A DNA stretch of 64,000 nucleotides from JAWVFN01 sp963696625 (GTDB lineage: Bacteria; Actinomycetota; Thermoleophilia; Solirubrobacterales; 70-9), in NCBI GenBank assembly GCA_963696625.1, contig CAVOKZ010000010.1:11830-75829 (forward strand), given 5' to 3'. This document shows, piece after piece, positions 34,372 through 41,298 of this stretch. Every line of letters begins with the position of its first letter. Positions within the stretch are counted from its first letter, which is position 1. The notes beneath the pieces are model-generated. The model saw only the letters and a list, made by a program, of their open reading frames with translations, made no database searches and was not told the DNA's origin. A program made the position numbers and the translations under genes.

Positions 34372-35211
34372 ATGACTGCGTCCTCAGTCGGTCGAGTCGC
34401 TCACGCACGTTTTACGTGCGCTCGCTTCCTCTTCCTCCTTGCGTCCTTGTCCTGCTTGGTTTTCACGATGTCAGCGCCCGCCGCGAGCGCCAAGCCGCGG
34501 ACGATGGTCTCGATCGAGTTCGACGACGCCTACAAGGACCAGTGGAACGTCCGCGACGAGCTGAAGTCACACGGGATCGGCGCCACGTTCTTCATCAACA
34601 GCTCGCTGATCGGCACGCCGGGCTACCTGACGGTCAGCCAGCTGCTCCAGCTCCAGGGCGACGGCCACGAGATGGGCGGCCATACCCGCACCCACGCTCA
34701 TCTGACCGACCTCTCCCACGCGCAGCAGGTCGACGAGATCTGCGGCGACAAGAAGCAGCTGATCGCATGGGACCTCGCCGCCCACGACTTCGCCTACCCC
34801 GATGGCGCCTACGACGCGGACACCCGGCAGATCGTCAGGGACTGCGGCTACAACAGCGCCCGCACCGTCTATGGGCTGACCGCGCCGGGACTCTGCAAGA
34901 CGACCCCGGGGTGCCGCCGCGCCGAGACCCTGCCGCCGACCGACGCCTACGCGACCCTGACGGTACCCACCGACGTGCCGCCGCTCGGCTTCCACGCGCT
35001 CCAGGGCTATCTGCTGCAGGCGCGCAAGTCGAAGGGGAGGACCTGGGTCCAGTACGTGTTCCACCACATCTGCGACGGCTGCCACTCAAACGCCGTCACC
35101 CCCAAGGTTTTCCACCGCTTCCTCGACTGGCTGGTCCGCCCCAAGATCGGGCGCCAGATCAAGCTCCTGCGCGCCGACTTCCTCACCGGCCTTCCCGGTC
35201 CGGGCCGGTGA
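34372..35211 (+). CDS. Secreted polysaccharide deacetylase (NodB-like)
   Basis: This 279-residue protein has a CE4/NodB domain: SIEFDDAYKDQ (catalytic Asp pair) and metal-binding HTRTHAHL, then FAYPDGAYD. The N-terminus forms a signal-peptide-like stretch (ARFLFLLASLSCLVFTMSAP). That stretch is encoded by hairpin repeat family 2 (34378-34459), so the secretion signal may have come from the repeat. Downstream ATG 34468 would remove it. It would deacetylate a cell-wall or capsule sugar. Confidence 0.82.
   Translation: MTASSVGRVAHARFTCARFLFLLASLSCLVFTMSAPAASAKPRTMVSIEFDDAYKDQWNVRDELKSHGIGATFFINSSLIGTPGYLTVSQLLQLQGDGHEMGGHTRTHAHLTDLSHAQQVDEICGDKKQLIAWDLAAHDFAYPDGAYDADTRQIVRDCGYNSARTVYGLTAPGLCKTTPGCRRAETLPPTDAYATLTVPTDVPPLGFHALQGYLLQARKSKGRTWVQYVFHHICDGCHSNAVTPKVFHRFLDWLVRPKIGRQIKLLRADFLTGLPGPGR
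34378..34459 (+). repeat. Interspersed hairpin repeat, family 2, copy 2
   Basis: GCGTCCTCAGTCGG (34378-34391), a hairpin CGCACGT/ACGTGCG (34404-34410 with 34414-34420), then TGCGTCCTTG and CTGCTTGG. It overlaps the first 30 codons of the deacetylase. Confidence 0.6.
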
Positions 35212-35408
35212 AGCGCAACCCCTTCCGCAAGGAGGGCGACGCGTTCTACATGCTGCTCGTGGTCGGCGTCGCGGCGCTGGCGGTGATTGCGGTCAGCGCG
35301 GTCCTCGGCGGCACGGTGGGGGCGATCCTCGGCCTGATCCTGCTGATCGCCGCCGCGGTGATCGTCGTGCGCTGGACGCGCGAGGCGATCGGCTCGGACG
35401 AGGAGTAG
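35208..35408 (+). CDS. Small two-helix membrane protein
   Basis: This 66-residue protein starts at GTG 35208, overlapping the deacetylase stop (GTGA). It has a basic/acidic start (KRNPFRKEGDAFY) and two hydrophobic segments (MLLVVGVAALAVIAVSAVLG; AILGLILLIAAAVIVV). No family is recognised. The coupling suggests a role with the deacetylase. Confidence 0.65.
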   Translation: MKRNPFRKEGDAFYMLLVVGVAALAVIAVSAVLGGTVGAILGLILLIAAAVIVVRWTREAIGSDEE

Positions 35409-35423
35409 TCGAGGGCGGGGCGG

Positions 35424-36101
35424 CTACTTGCCGCCGTTGACGCTCTGCATCAGGTAGTCGACGAGGCCCTGGATGTCGTCCTCGGTCAGCGTCTGGCTGA
35501 AGTTGCCCGGCATGATCCCCGGGCCGAAGCCGGCGGCGATCATCGCGTCGGGGTCGACGATCGACTGGTTGATGAAGGCCGCGTCCTTGCCCTGCAGCGA
35601 CTGGTCGAGGTCGGGGCCGGTCGTGGCCGTGGTGCCCGCGGCGGCGAGCTTGTGGCAGATCCCGCACTGCTGGGCGAAGAGCTCGGGCGGCGGCAGCTTC
35701 GGCGGCTTGATCCCGGGGATGCCGGCGACGCTGCCGACGTAGGCGGCGACGTCGGCCAGGTCCTGACCGGTGACCAGCTCGGCCGGCATGTAGATGTCGA
35801 CCTGGTCGGGGCTGGCCGGCCGCGGGTTCTCGACCTGGGCCGAGACGACGCCCTCGATCGTGTCCTGGTCCCCGCCGTCCTCGCGCGACTGGGCGAAGGC
35901 GGCGTCGAGGTCGGGCCCGATCTGGGCCGCGGTCCCGGCCTGCGCGAGCGCGTGGCAGGTGCCGCACTTCTGCTGGAACAGCATCCGCCCGTTGTCGACG
36001 TCCGCGTTCTCCTGGGGGTCACAGCCGCCGGCGACGAGCACGACGGCGAGCGCCCCGAGGGCGGCGAGCGTCGGTTTGGTTCTGCGCGGAAAGAAGTTCA
36101 T
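35424..36101 (-). CDS. Diheme c-type cytochrome lipoprotein
   Basis: This 225-residue protein has a lipobox (LVAGGC) and two class-I cytochrome c domains, each with CxxCH (CGTCHALA; CGICHKLA) and a downstream Met ligand region (MPAELV; GIMPGNF). It is anchored outside the membrane and probably carries electrons to the nearby cytochrome c oxidase. ATG 36101 is preceded by a -10 box. Confidence 0.9.
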   Translation of the reverse strand: MNFFPRRTKPTLAALGALAVVLVAGGCDPQENADVDNGRMLFQQKCGTCHALAQAGTAAQIGPDLDAAFAQSREDGGDQDTIEGVVSAQVENPRPASPDQVDIYMPAELVTGQDLADVAAYVGSVAGIPGIKPPKLPPPELFAQQCGICHKLAAAGTTATTGPDLDQSLQGKDAAFINQSIVDPDAMIAAGFGPGIMPGNFSQTLTEDDIQGLVDYLMQSVNGGK

Positions 36102-36116
36102 CAGCGAGCGGGCGCA

Positions 36117-36122
36117 ATCCTA
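36117..36122 (-). promoter_or_regulatory. -10 box of the diheme cytochrome gene
   Basis: TAGGAT on the minus strand lies 15 bases before ATG 36101. Confidence 0.45.
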
Positions 36123-36191
36123 TTGGACGCTCCTGCCGCATCGCCCGCTCGCCCAGGCAGGAAATCAACCCGAGGCCGGCGGCGTGTTGTG

Positions 36192-36197
36192 TAGGCT
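36192..36197 (+). promoter_or_regulatory. -10 box of the CBS-domain gene
   Basis: TAGGCT would start an mRNA near 36204 with a 40-base leader and the Shine-Dalgarno AAAGGAG (36234-36240). Confidence 0.45.
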
Positions 36198-36244
36198 TGA
36201 GCCGATAAGCACTAGCCACCCCAACGCGAGCCGAAAGGAGCCTG

Positions 36245-36646
36245 ATGGAGGTCCGGGAGGGAATGTCGAGCATCGTTCTGTCGGTAGGGCCGTCGCACAC
36301 CCTGCGCGAGACCGCCGAGAAGATGGCCGAGAAGAAGACCGGCGCCGCGATCGTCTTCGACGACGAGGCCCCAGGCCCGAGCATCATCACCGAGCGCGAC
36401 ATCCTCTACTCGATCGGCGCCGGCCAAGACCCCGATACCGAGACGGTCGCCGACCACAAGAGCGACTCCGTGATCTCGGCTGCCCCCGACTGGAGCCTCG
36501 AGCGCGCCGCGCACGAGATGACCGAGAAGAACATCCGGCACCTCGTGGTGGTCGACGGAGGCGAGCTCGTCGGAGTGCTCTCGATGCGCGACATCGTGCG
36601 GGTGTGGACGACGGCGGGCGCCACCGTTTCGGTGACGCCCCCCTAA
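36245..36646 (+). CDS. Two-CBS-domain protein
   Basis: This 133-residue protein consists of a tandem CBS pair (Bateman module): PSHTLRETAEKMAEKKTGAAIV...ITERDILY and APDWSLERAAHEMTEKNIRHLVVV...LSMRDIV. Such free-standing modules bind adenosyl ligands (AMP, ATP, SAM) and regulate partner proteins. It has a clear Shine-Dalgarno sequence. Confidence 0.88.
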   Translation: MEVREGMSSIVLSVGPSHTLRETAEKMAEKKTGAAIVFDDEAPGPSIITERDILYSIGAGQDPDTETVADHKSDSVISAAPDWSLERAAHEMTEKNIRHLVVVDGGELVGVLSMRDIVRVWTTAGATVSVTPP

Positions 36647-36664
36647 CGACGGTTCGGTAGCTGG

Positions 36665-37413
36665 CTAGCGTCCTGGTGATCCGGCCGGCGGGGTGCCGTG
36701 CGGAGGAACGGGTCCCCAGCTCGCCCGCCCGTCACCCGTGATCGGGATCTTCGGTCCGGGCATCACGGCGGTGTTCGTCGTCGTGTCGTAGGCGGCCTTG
36801 ACCCTGGCGAGGACCTCGCGCATGGCGCTCTGACGTCCGTGGGCTCCCCATGATTGCCTGTCGGCGGTCAGCCCGGTCGCATCGAGGCCGGCCGCGTCGG
36901 CTTCGTAGAGGGCGCGCGGCATGTGGAAGCCCTGGGTGACGACGACAGCGCTGCTGACGCCGAAGATCTCGCGGGCGCGGACCATGCTCGCCCAGGTATC
37001 GAAGCCGGCGTGGTCCTCGAAGATCACCCGGGGAGGGATGCCCGCGGCGAGGAGAGCCTTCCTCATCGTGTCGGGCTCGTCGTAGGCCCAGGCGTGGTGG
37101 TCGCCGCTGACCAGGATGCGGTCGACCTTGCCGGCCTCATACAGCGCGGCCGACTGGCTCACGCGCTCGGCGAGCATGCCGCTCATCGTGCCGTCGGACG
37201 GACCTGCGCGCCGGGGACGATCGCCACCTGGGCATGAGGTACGTCGGCGATCACGCTCGTCGCCTTGCCCTTCTGGCTGTAGACGATGTAGAGGTTGATC
37301 GCGGCGATCGAGGCGATGCCCACCACGATCAGCGCGGCGAAGCCGATGACGATGCGCTTCGAGGGCTGCGGCAGGCGCGGCAGGCGCCAGGCGGGGCGTC
37401 CTACGGCTTCCAC
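36665..37413 (-). pseudogene. SanA/YdcF-family (DUF218) gene with a frameshift
   Basis: From GTG 37413 the frame encodes EAVGRPAWRLPRLPQ, a membrane helix (IVIGFAALIVVGIASIAAINL) and the family motif AIVPGAQV, then stops at 37183. The adjacent frame carries the rest: DGTMSGMLAERVSQSAALYE, ILVSGDHHAWAYDEP, VTQGFHMPRALYEADAAG. One missing base near 37190-37197 (VRP-DGT) explains the break. Either the gene is newly inactivated or the assembly has a one-base error. The intact protein would act at the cell envelope. Confidence 0.75.
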
Positions 37414-37421
37414 GGCGCGCA

Positions 37422-37427
37422 ACCGTA
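37422..37427 (-). promoter_or_regulatory. -10 box of the SanA-like gene
   Basis: TACGGT on the minus strand lies 8 bases before GTG 37413; leaderless arrangement. Confidence 0.5.
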
Positions 37428-37476
37428 GCAGCGGCAGGCGGGCGGTAATTGCAGCCCCGCTGGGATCGGCGCCCAC

Positions 37477-37482
37477 TAGCCT
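37477..37482 (+). promoter_or_regulatory. -10 box of the esterase gene
   Basis: TAGCCT lies 6 bases before ATG 37489; leaderless arrangement. Confidence 0.55.
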
Positions 37483-37488
37483 GGCGCG

Positions 37489-38355
37489 ATGCGACGGGGC
37501 GGAGGCAAGGGTGCGAGCGTGATCCGGCGGCGGCGCCTGACCGCGCTGCTGGTGCTCGCGGTCGCCGGATTCGCCTTTCTCGAGGTCGTTGTCGGCCCCG
37601 CGAGCGAGCGGGCCCGCCACGGCGCCGAGCACCGCGAGGTCGCGATCGACAGCAAGGACGTGGGCCAGAAGCTGACCACCGAGGTGATCGTCCCCAGCGG
37701 CGGCGGCGAAGGCCGGCCGATCCTCGTCTTCCTCCACGGCCGAGGAAACGGCCCGAGCAGCAATGTCAACGAGGAGATGTACGACGCGATCGCCGCACAA
37801 GGCAAGCGGGCGCCGGTCGTTGCCTTTCCGGACGGCGGCGACCACTCCTACTGGCACGACCGCGCCGACGGCAAGTGGTCGAGCTACGTGGCCGACGAGG
37901 TGATCCCGCGAGTGGCCAAGGAGACCGGCGCCGACCCCCGCCGCGTCGCGATCGGCGGCATTTCGATGGGTGGGTACGGCTCCTTCGAGGTGGCCCGCAG
38001 CCACCCGGGCCGGTTCTGCGCGATCGGCGGGCATTCGCCGGCGATCTTCCCCGAGGCCTCCGCCAGCGCCCCGGGGGCGTTCGACGACGCGGAGGACTTC
38101 GCGGGCCACGACGTCTTCGCCGCGGGCCAGTCCGCCCCGGCGCCGTTTCTGGGCGTTCCAATCTGGCTAGACGCCGGCACCGAGGACTCGCTCCACACGA
38201 TCACCCAGCGGTTTGCAACCGAGCTGGAGGCGAACGGCGCCGACGTTTCTCTGCACGACACCTGGCCGGGGGGTCACGACGGCGACTACTGGCATTCGCA
38301 TCTCGGCGCGTACCTTCGCTTCTATGCGACCGCGCTCGCAGCCTGCGGTCGCTGA
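37489..38355 (+). CDS. Secreted or membrane-anchored alpha/beta-hydrolase esterase
   Basis: This 288-residue protein has an N-terminal helix (LTALLVLAVAGFAFLEVVVG) and an esterase-D-like hydrolase domain: oxyanion LVFLHGRGN, nucleophile elbow GGISMGGYGS, and a probable catalytic Asp and His in WLDAGTEDSLH and GGHDGDYWHSH. The substrate is unknown. Confidence 0.85.
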   Translation: MRRGGGKGASVIRRRRLTALLVLAVAGFAFLEVVVGPASERARHGAEHREVAIDSKDVGQKLTTEVIVPSGGGEGRPILVFLHGRGNGPSSNVNEEMYDAIAAQGKRAPVVAFPDGGDHSYWHDRADGKWSSYVADEVIPRVAKETGADPRRVAIGGISMGGYGSFEVARSHPGRFCAIGGHSPAIFPEASASAPGAFDDAEDFAGHDVFAAGQSAPAPFLGVPIWLDAGTEDSLHTITQRFATELEANGADVSLHDTWPGGHDGDYWHSHLGAYLRFYATALAACGR

Positions 38356-38360
38356 CAGAG

Positions 38361-38540
38361 CTACTCCCCGGGCTTGCCGGGGTCCTTAACCGCCTTCGCT
38401 GCGTCCATCGCCTTGTCGCCGAGGCTCTTCTTGCTCGTCGCTACGTCCTTCAGCTCGGCGGCGTCCTCCTTGAGGCTGTCGACTCCGCCGCGGTCGTCGA
38501 CGGCCTTCTTGCCTCTGTTGAACAGGTTCTTGAGGTTCAT
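38361..38540 (-). CDS. Small hydrophilic protein, 59 aa
   Basis: From ATG 38540 the frame encodes 59 residues starting MNLKNLFNRGKKAVDDRGG and ending DPGKPGE, rich in Lys, Asp and Ala. A strong AAGGAAGG site lies just upstream. It resembles in style the short Rv0909-type antitoxin-like proteins of Actinobacteria, but no partner toxin is adjacent; this comparison is weak. Confidence 0.6.
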   Translation of the reverse strand: MNLKNLFNRGKKAVDDRGGVDSLKEDAAELKDVATSKKSLGDKAMDAAKAVKDPGKPGE

Positions 38541-38615
38541 CTCTTTCCTTCCTTAGCCTGAGATCTCCTGTACCCAGTCCGCGTCGGTCTCAGCGTCGGG
38601 CGGGTGCGATGCCGC

Positions 38616-38741
38616 TCAGATGACTCGTTGCGAGCGCCCTGCGAGGAGCCCGAGCGCCACCAGCACGCCGGCGAAAATCCAAAGCCAGCTGCCGATTGCC
38701 GCGTAGGCGATGACCAGCATCAGCGCTCCGACCACCAGCAA
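38616..38741 (-). CDS. Tiny two-helix membrane protein, 41 aa
   Basis: TTG 38741 follows AAGGAGG with 8-base spacing. The 41 residues form two hydrophobic stretches (LVVGALMLVIAYAAIGSWLWI; FAGVLVALGLLAG) and end RSQRVI. A TAGGCT -10-like box lies upstream on the same strand. The function is unknown. It lies next to ctaA but has its own likely promoter. Confidence 0.5.
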   Translation of the reverse strand: MLVVGALMLVIAYAAIGSWLWIFAGVLVALGLLAGRSQRVI

Positions 38742-38788
38742 TTCGAGTACCTCCTTCTCTACGAAGCCTATTCCTGTGAGGTGTCGAT

Positions 38789-39736
38789 TCAGCGCTGGAG
38801 CCGCCCGACCCGGAACGCCGCCCAAAGCACGGCCAGCCAAGTCAGCGTCGCCGTCGTCACGTGGAACCAGACGATCTCTGTGGGGAGGTGCTGGGAGTAC
38901 TGGACCGAGCCGATCAGGCCCTGGGCCGCGAGCAGGGCCAGGAGGACGACCAGCGGCTCGAGCAGGTGCCCCGTCGGGTTGCTGCGCCACGGCATCGCGC
39001 TGAAGTTGCTGCGGCGCCAGACGAGGTATGTGACGCCGAGCGCGGCGAGGCCGAAGAAGGTGGCGAGCGCGCCGTGGATGTGGATCAGGAAGTCGAGAGT
39101 GTCAGAGCCCTTGAAGGTGATGCGGACGACCTTGTCGTCGGTGCCCTCGCCGCCGGCGTGGGGGCCGGCGCCGGTGGCGGCGGTGCCGGCGAGGATCGTG
39201 ATGAAGGCGATCGGGACCAGGGCGAGCGTGGTGAGGCCGGCGATGCGGTCGGTGGGAGGGGCGGTCTCGTCGCCGGGCTCGTTGTAGGCCTCGCGGACGA
39301 GCCAGACCGCGGCGATCAGGACGATCATCGAGAGCGCGTAGTGGGCCATGACCCAACCGGGGGAGAGGCCGTAGAGGACGGTGCCGCCGCCGAGCAGGGC
39401 CTGGGAGAGAACGCCGAGCGGCAGCAGCGCCGAGATCTTCACCAGGTCGCGGCGATAGGGACGGCGGAGCACCGCGCCGGCGAAGGCGAGGATCGCCGCC
39501 GCCGAGACGACCCCGGTCAGCATCCGGTTGCCGAACTCGATCACGCCGTGGGTGTTGAGCGACGTGTAGAGGCTCGAGTCGCTGCACTTGGGCCAGGTCG
39601 GGCAGCCGAGGCCCGAGCCGGTCAGCCGCACCGCGGCGCCCGTGAAGACGATCAGGGTGAGCGCGACCAGAGCCGCCCAGGCGAACTGGCGGTAGCGCTC
39701 GGGTGAGACCGGATATCGCTCTCGCAGCGCGTCCAC
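38789..39736 (-). CDS. ctaA: Heme A synthase (COX15/CtaA)
   Basis: This 315-residue eight-helix protein converts heme O to heme A. Conserved motifs are GAAVRLTGSGLGCPTWPKC (Cys pair region), EFGNRMLT, GGGTVLYGLSPGWVMAHYAL and IHIHGALATFFG, with paired heme-ligand His residues. It starts at GTG 39736. Heme A is needed by the canonical oxidase; the adjacent paralogue pair cannot bind it. Confidence 0.93.
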   Translation of the reverse strand: MDALRERYPVSPERYRQFAWAALVALTLIVFTGAAVRLTGSGLGCPTWPKCSDSSLYTSLNTHGVIEFGNRMLTGVVSAAAILAFAGAVLRRPYRRDLVKISALLPLGVLSQALLGGGTVLYGLSPGWVMAHYALSMIVLIAAVWLVREAYNEPGDETAPPTDRIAGLTTLALVPIAFITILAGTAATGAGPHAGGEGTDDKVVRITFKGSDTLDFLIHIHGALATFFGLAALGVTYLVWRRSNFSAMPWRSNPTGHLLEPLVVLLALLAAQGLIGSVQYSQHLPTEIVWFHVTTATLTWLAVLWAAFRVGRLQR

Positions 39737-39800
39737 GCGCTAGATGACCGAACCGACGCCGCCGCACGCCCGGATGGCACCGGTGGTGCTGCGCATCTCT

Positions 39801-39861
39801 GCGTCCTCGGGCTTGCCTTTGCCGCCGGCAAAGGCTGCGCCCTGCGTCCTTGATCTGCTTG
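39801..39861 (+). repeat. Interspersed hairpin repeat, family 2, copy 3
   Basis: GCGTCCTC (39801-39808), a perfect inverted repeat GCCTTTGCCG/CGGCAAAGGC (39815-39824 with 39826-39835), then CTGCGTCCTTG and CTGCTTGA. It occupies the gap between ctaA and the 90-aa gene. Confidence 0.6.
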
Positions 39862-39912
39862 ACCGCCGGCACCACCGGACGCACGCCGGCATCGATTCGG
39901 TCATCACAGCCC

Positions 39913-40185
39913 TCAGGCGCTGTCAGAAGCCTTGCGGGTCCTGGGCGAGAGCGGCAGCGGGGCGGTCGCGACGGGCTGGCTGCGCGGCAGCCGGACCAGG
40001 TCGCGCCAGGACTGACGCAGGAAGGAGATCAGGGCGAAGAAGGTGACGGCGCCGCCGATCGCCGCGTACGGCCACCAGGTGAACAGCCCGGCTAGGAGGC
40101 CGGCGAAGCCGGCGGCGAGCAGCGCCGGGGCCCAGCTCGGGCGCGGTGCGTAGACCAGCTCGGTCGGCTCGGGAGCGTCGTTCAT
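39913..40185 (-). CDS. Two-helix membrane protein, cytochrome-oxidase subunit IV-like candidate
   Basis: This 90-residue protein starts NDAPEPTELVYAPRPSWAP and has two hydrophobic helices (LLAAGFAGLLAGLFTWW; AAIGGAVTFFALISFL) and a basic tail. The size, topology and place in the oxidase cluster resemble actinobacterial subunit IV (CtaF) but sequence identity cannot be judged. Its ATG overlaps the 36-aa gene's stop. Confidence 0.6.
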   Translation of the reverse strand: MNDAPEPTELVYAPRPSWAPALLAAGFAGLLAGLFTWWPYAAIGGAVTFFALISFLRQSWRDLVRLPRSQPVATAPLPLSPRTRKASDSA

Positions 40186-40292
40186 GCGAGGTAGAGAACG
40201 GTCACGTAGAAGGCGAGAGCGAAGACGACGAGGCCGAGTCCGGCGGCGCCGAGTCCGGCGCGGAGGTTGCGGGTTGCGGTCTCGCGGTCCAT
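40182..40292 (-). CDS. Single-helix micro-protein, 36 aa, in the oxidase cluster
   Basis: ATG 40292 opens 36 residues: MDRETATRNLRAG followed by one membrane helix (LGLVVFALAFYVTVLYL) and a stop overlapping the next start (ATGA). It begins 13 bases after ctaB. The layout is like the small oxidase assembly or accessory peptides seen in other cox clusters. The tight overlap and helix support it despite its size. Confidence 0.65.
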   Translation of the reverse strand: MDRETATRNLRAGLGAAGLGLVVFALAFYVTVLYLA

Positions 40293-40305
40293 GAAGGCCT
40301 GTCTA

Positions 40306-41265
40306 TCAGACCGCTCTGTCCAGGGCCATGGCGACGAACAGCAGCGCCAGATACAGAAGCGAGCTGAGGTAGAGCCGGCGGGCCGCCGCGCGGGTGTGGT
40401 TGCGCAGCAGCGTCGCCGCGAGGGCGATGAAGCCGGCGCCGAGCACGAGTGCCGCGGCGAGGTAGAGCCCGCCGAAGAGACCGGTGAAGACCGGCAGCAT
40501 CGTCAGCCCGACCAGCAGCAGCGAGTAGAGGAGGATCTGGCGGCGGGTCGTCTCCTCGCCGGCGACGACGGGCAGCATCGGCGTCCCGGTGCGCGCGTAG
40601 TCGTCCTTGATCAGCAGCGACAGCGCCCAGAAGTGGGGCGGCGTCCAGAAGAAGACGACGGCGAACAACCACAGCGCGTCGAAGTTGAGCTCGCCGGTGG
40701 CCGCGGCCCACCCGACCAGCGGCGGCATCGCGCCGGCGGCGCCGCCGAGGACGATGTTCTGCGGCGTCCGCGGCTTGAGCCAGATCGTGTAGAGGAAGAC
40801 GTAGCCGAGCAGCCCGGCGGCGGCGAGCGCCGCGGTCAGCGCGTTGACGGTGATCGCGAGCTGGACGACGGCGAGAACGCCGAGCACGATCCCGAAGACG
40901 AGCCCGTGCCAGGGTGCGACGCGCCCGCTGGCCAGCGGCCGGCGCGCGGTGCGGGCCATGCGGGCGTCCTTGTCGCGCTCGATGTAGTGGTTGATCGCCC
41001 CGGCGCCGCCGGCGGCGAGGTAGCCGCCGAGCATCGTCCAGAGGATCAGCGTGAGCGCCGGGCCCGAGGGATCGGCGACGAACATCGCCGCGACCGTGGT
41101 CAGCAGCAGCAGCGAGATGATCCGCGGCTTGGTCAGCGTGATGTAGTCGCCAAGGATCTCGGCGACGGCGCGGTGCGGCGCGACGCGGCGGTGAGCCGAG
41201 GGGATCGCGACAGGGCCTGCCCCCGTCTCGATCCTGCGCTGAAGAGTTCCGGTCTTGGCTTCCAT
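40306..41265 (-). CDS. ctaB: Protoheme IX farnesyltransferase (heme O synthase)
   Basis: This UbiA-family membrane enzyme of about 319 residues farnesylates heme b to heme O. The Asp-rich prenyl-diphosphate motif is NHYIERDKDARMARTARRPL; the second is in the later loop SLLIKDDYARTG. About nine hydrophobic segments are present. ATG 41265 is preferred to TTG 41280 because the latter overlaps a stable hairpin. Confidence 0.93.
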   Translation of the reverse strand: MEAKTGTLQRRIETGAGPVAIPSAHRRVAPHRAVAEILGDYITLTKPRIISLLLLTTVAAMFVADPSGPALTLILWTMLGGYLAAGGAGAINHYIERDKDARMARTARRPLASGRVAPWHGLVFGIVLGVLAVVQLAITVNALTAALAAAGLLGYVFLYTIWLKPRTPQNIVLGGAAGAMPPLVGWAAATGELNFDALWLFAVVFFWTPPHFWALSLLIKDDYARTGTPMLPVVAGEETTRRQILLYSLLLVGLTMLPVFTGLFGGLYLAAALVLGAGFIALAATLLRNHTRAAARRLYLSSLLYLALLFVAMALDRAV

Positions 41266-41272
41266 CGATGAG

Positions 41273-41294
41273 GCCCCCAACTCAACTTGGGGGC
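41273..41294. terminator. Intergenic hairpin between the COX I paralogue and ctaB
   Basis: GCCCCCAA (41273-41280) and TTGGGGGC (41287-41294) form an 8-bp stem with a 6-base loop. No T-run follows, so it may be an RNA processing or stabilising element rather than a full terminator. Confidence 0.4.
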
Positions 41295-41298
41295 GGAC

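Noticed and set aside
41273..41294. Hairpin as a firm rho-independent terminator
   Set aside because: It has no T-run and ctaB follows on the same strand within 10-30 bases; listed only as a low-confidence element.
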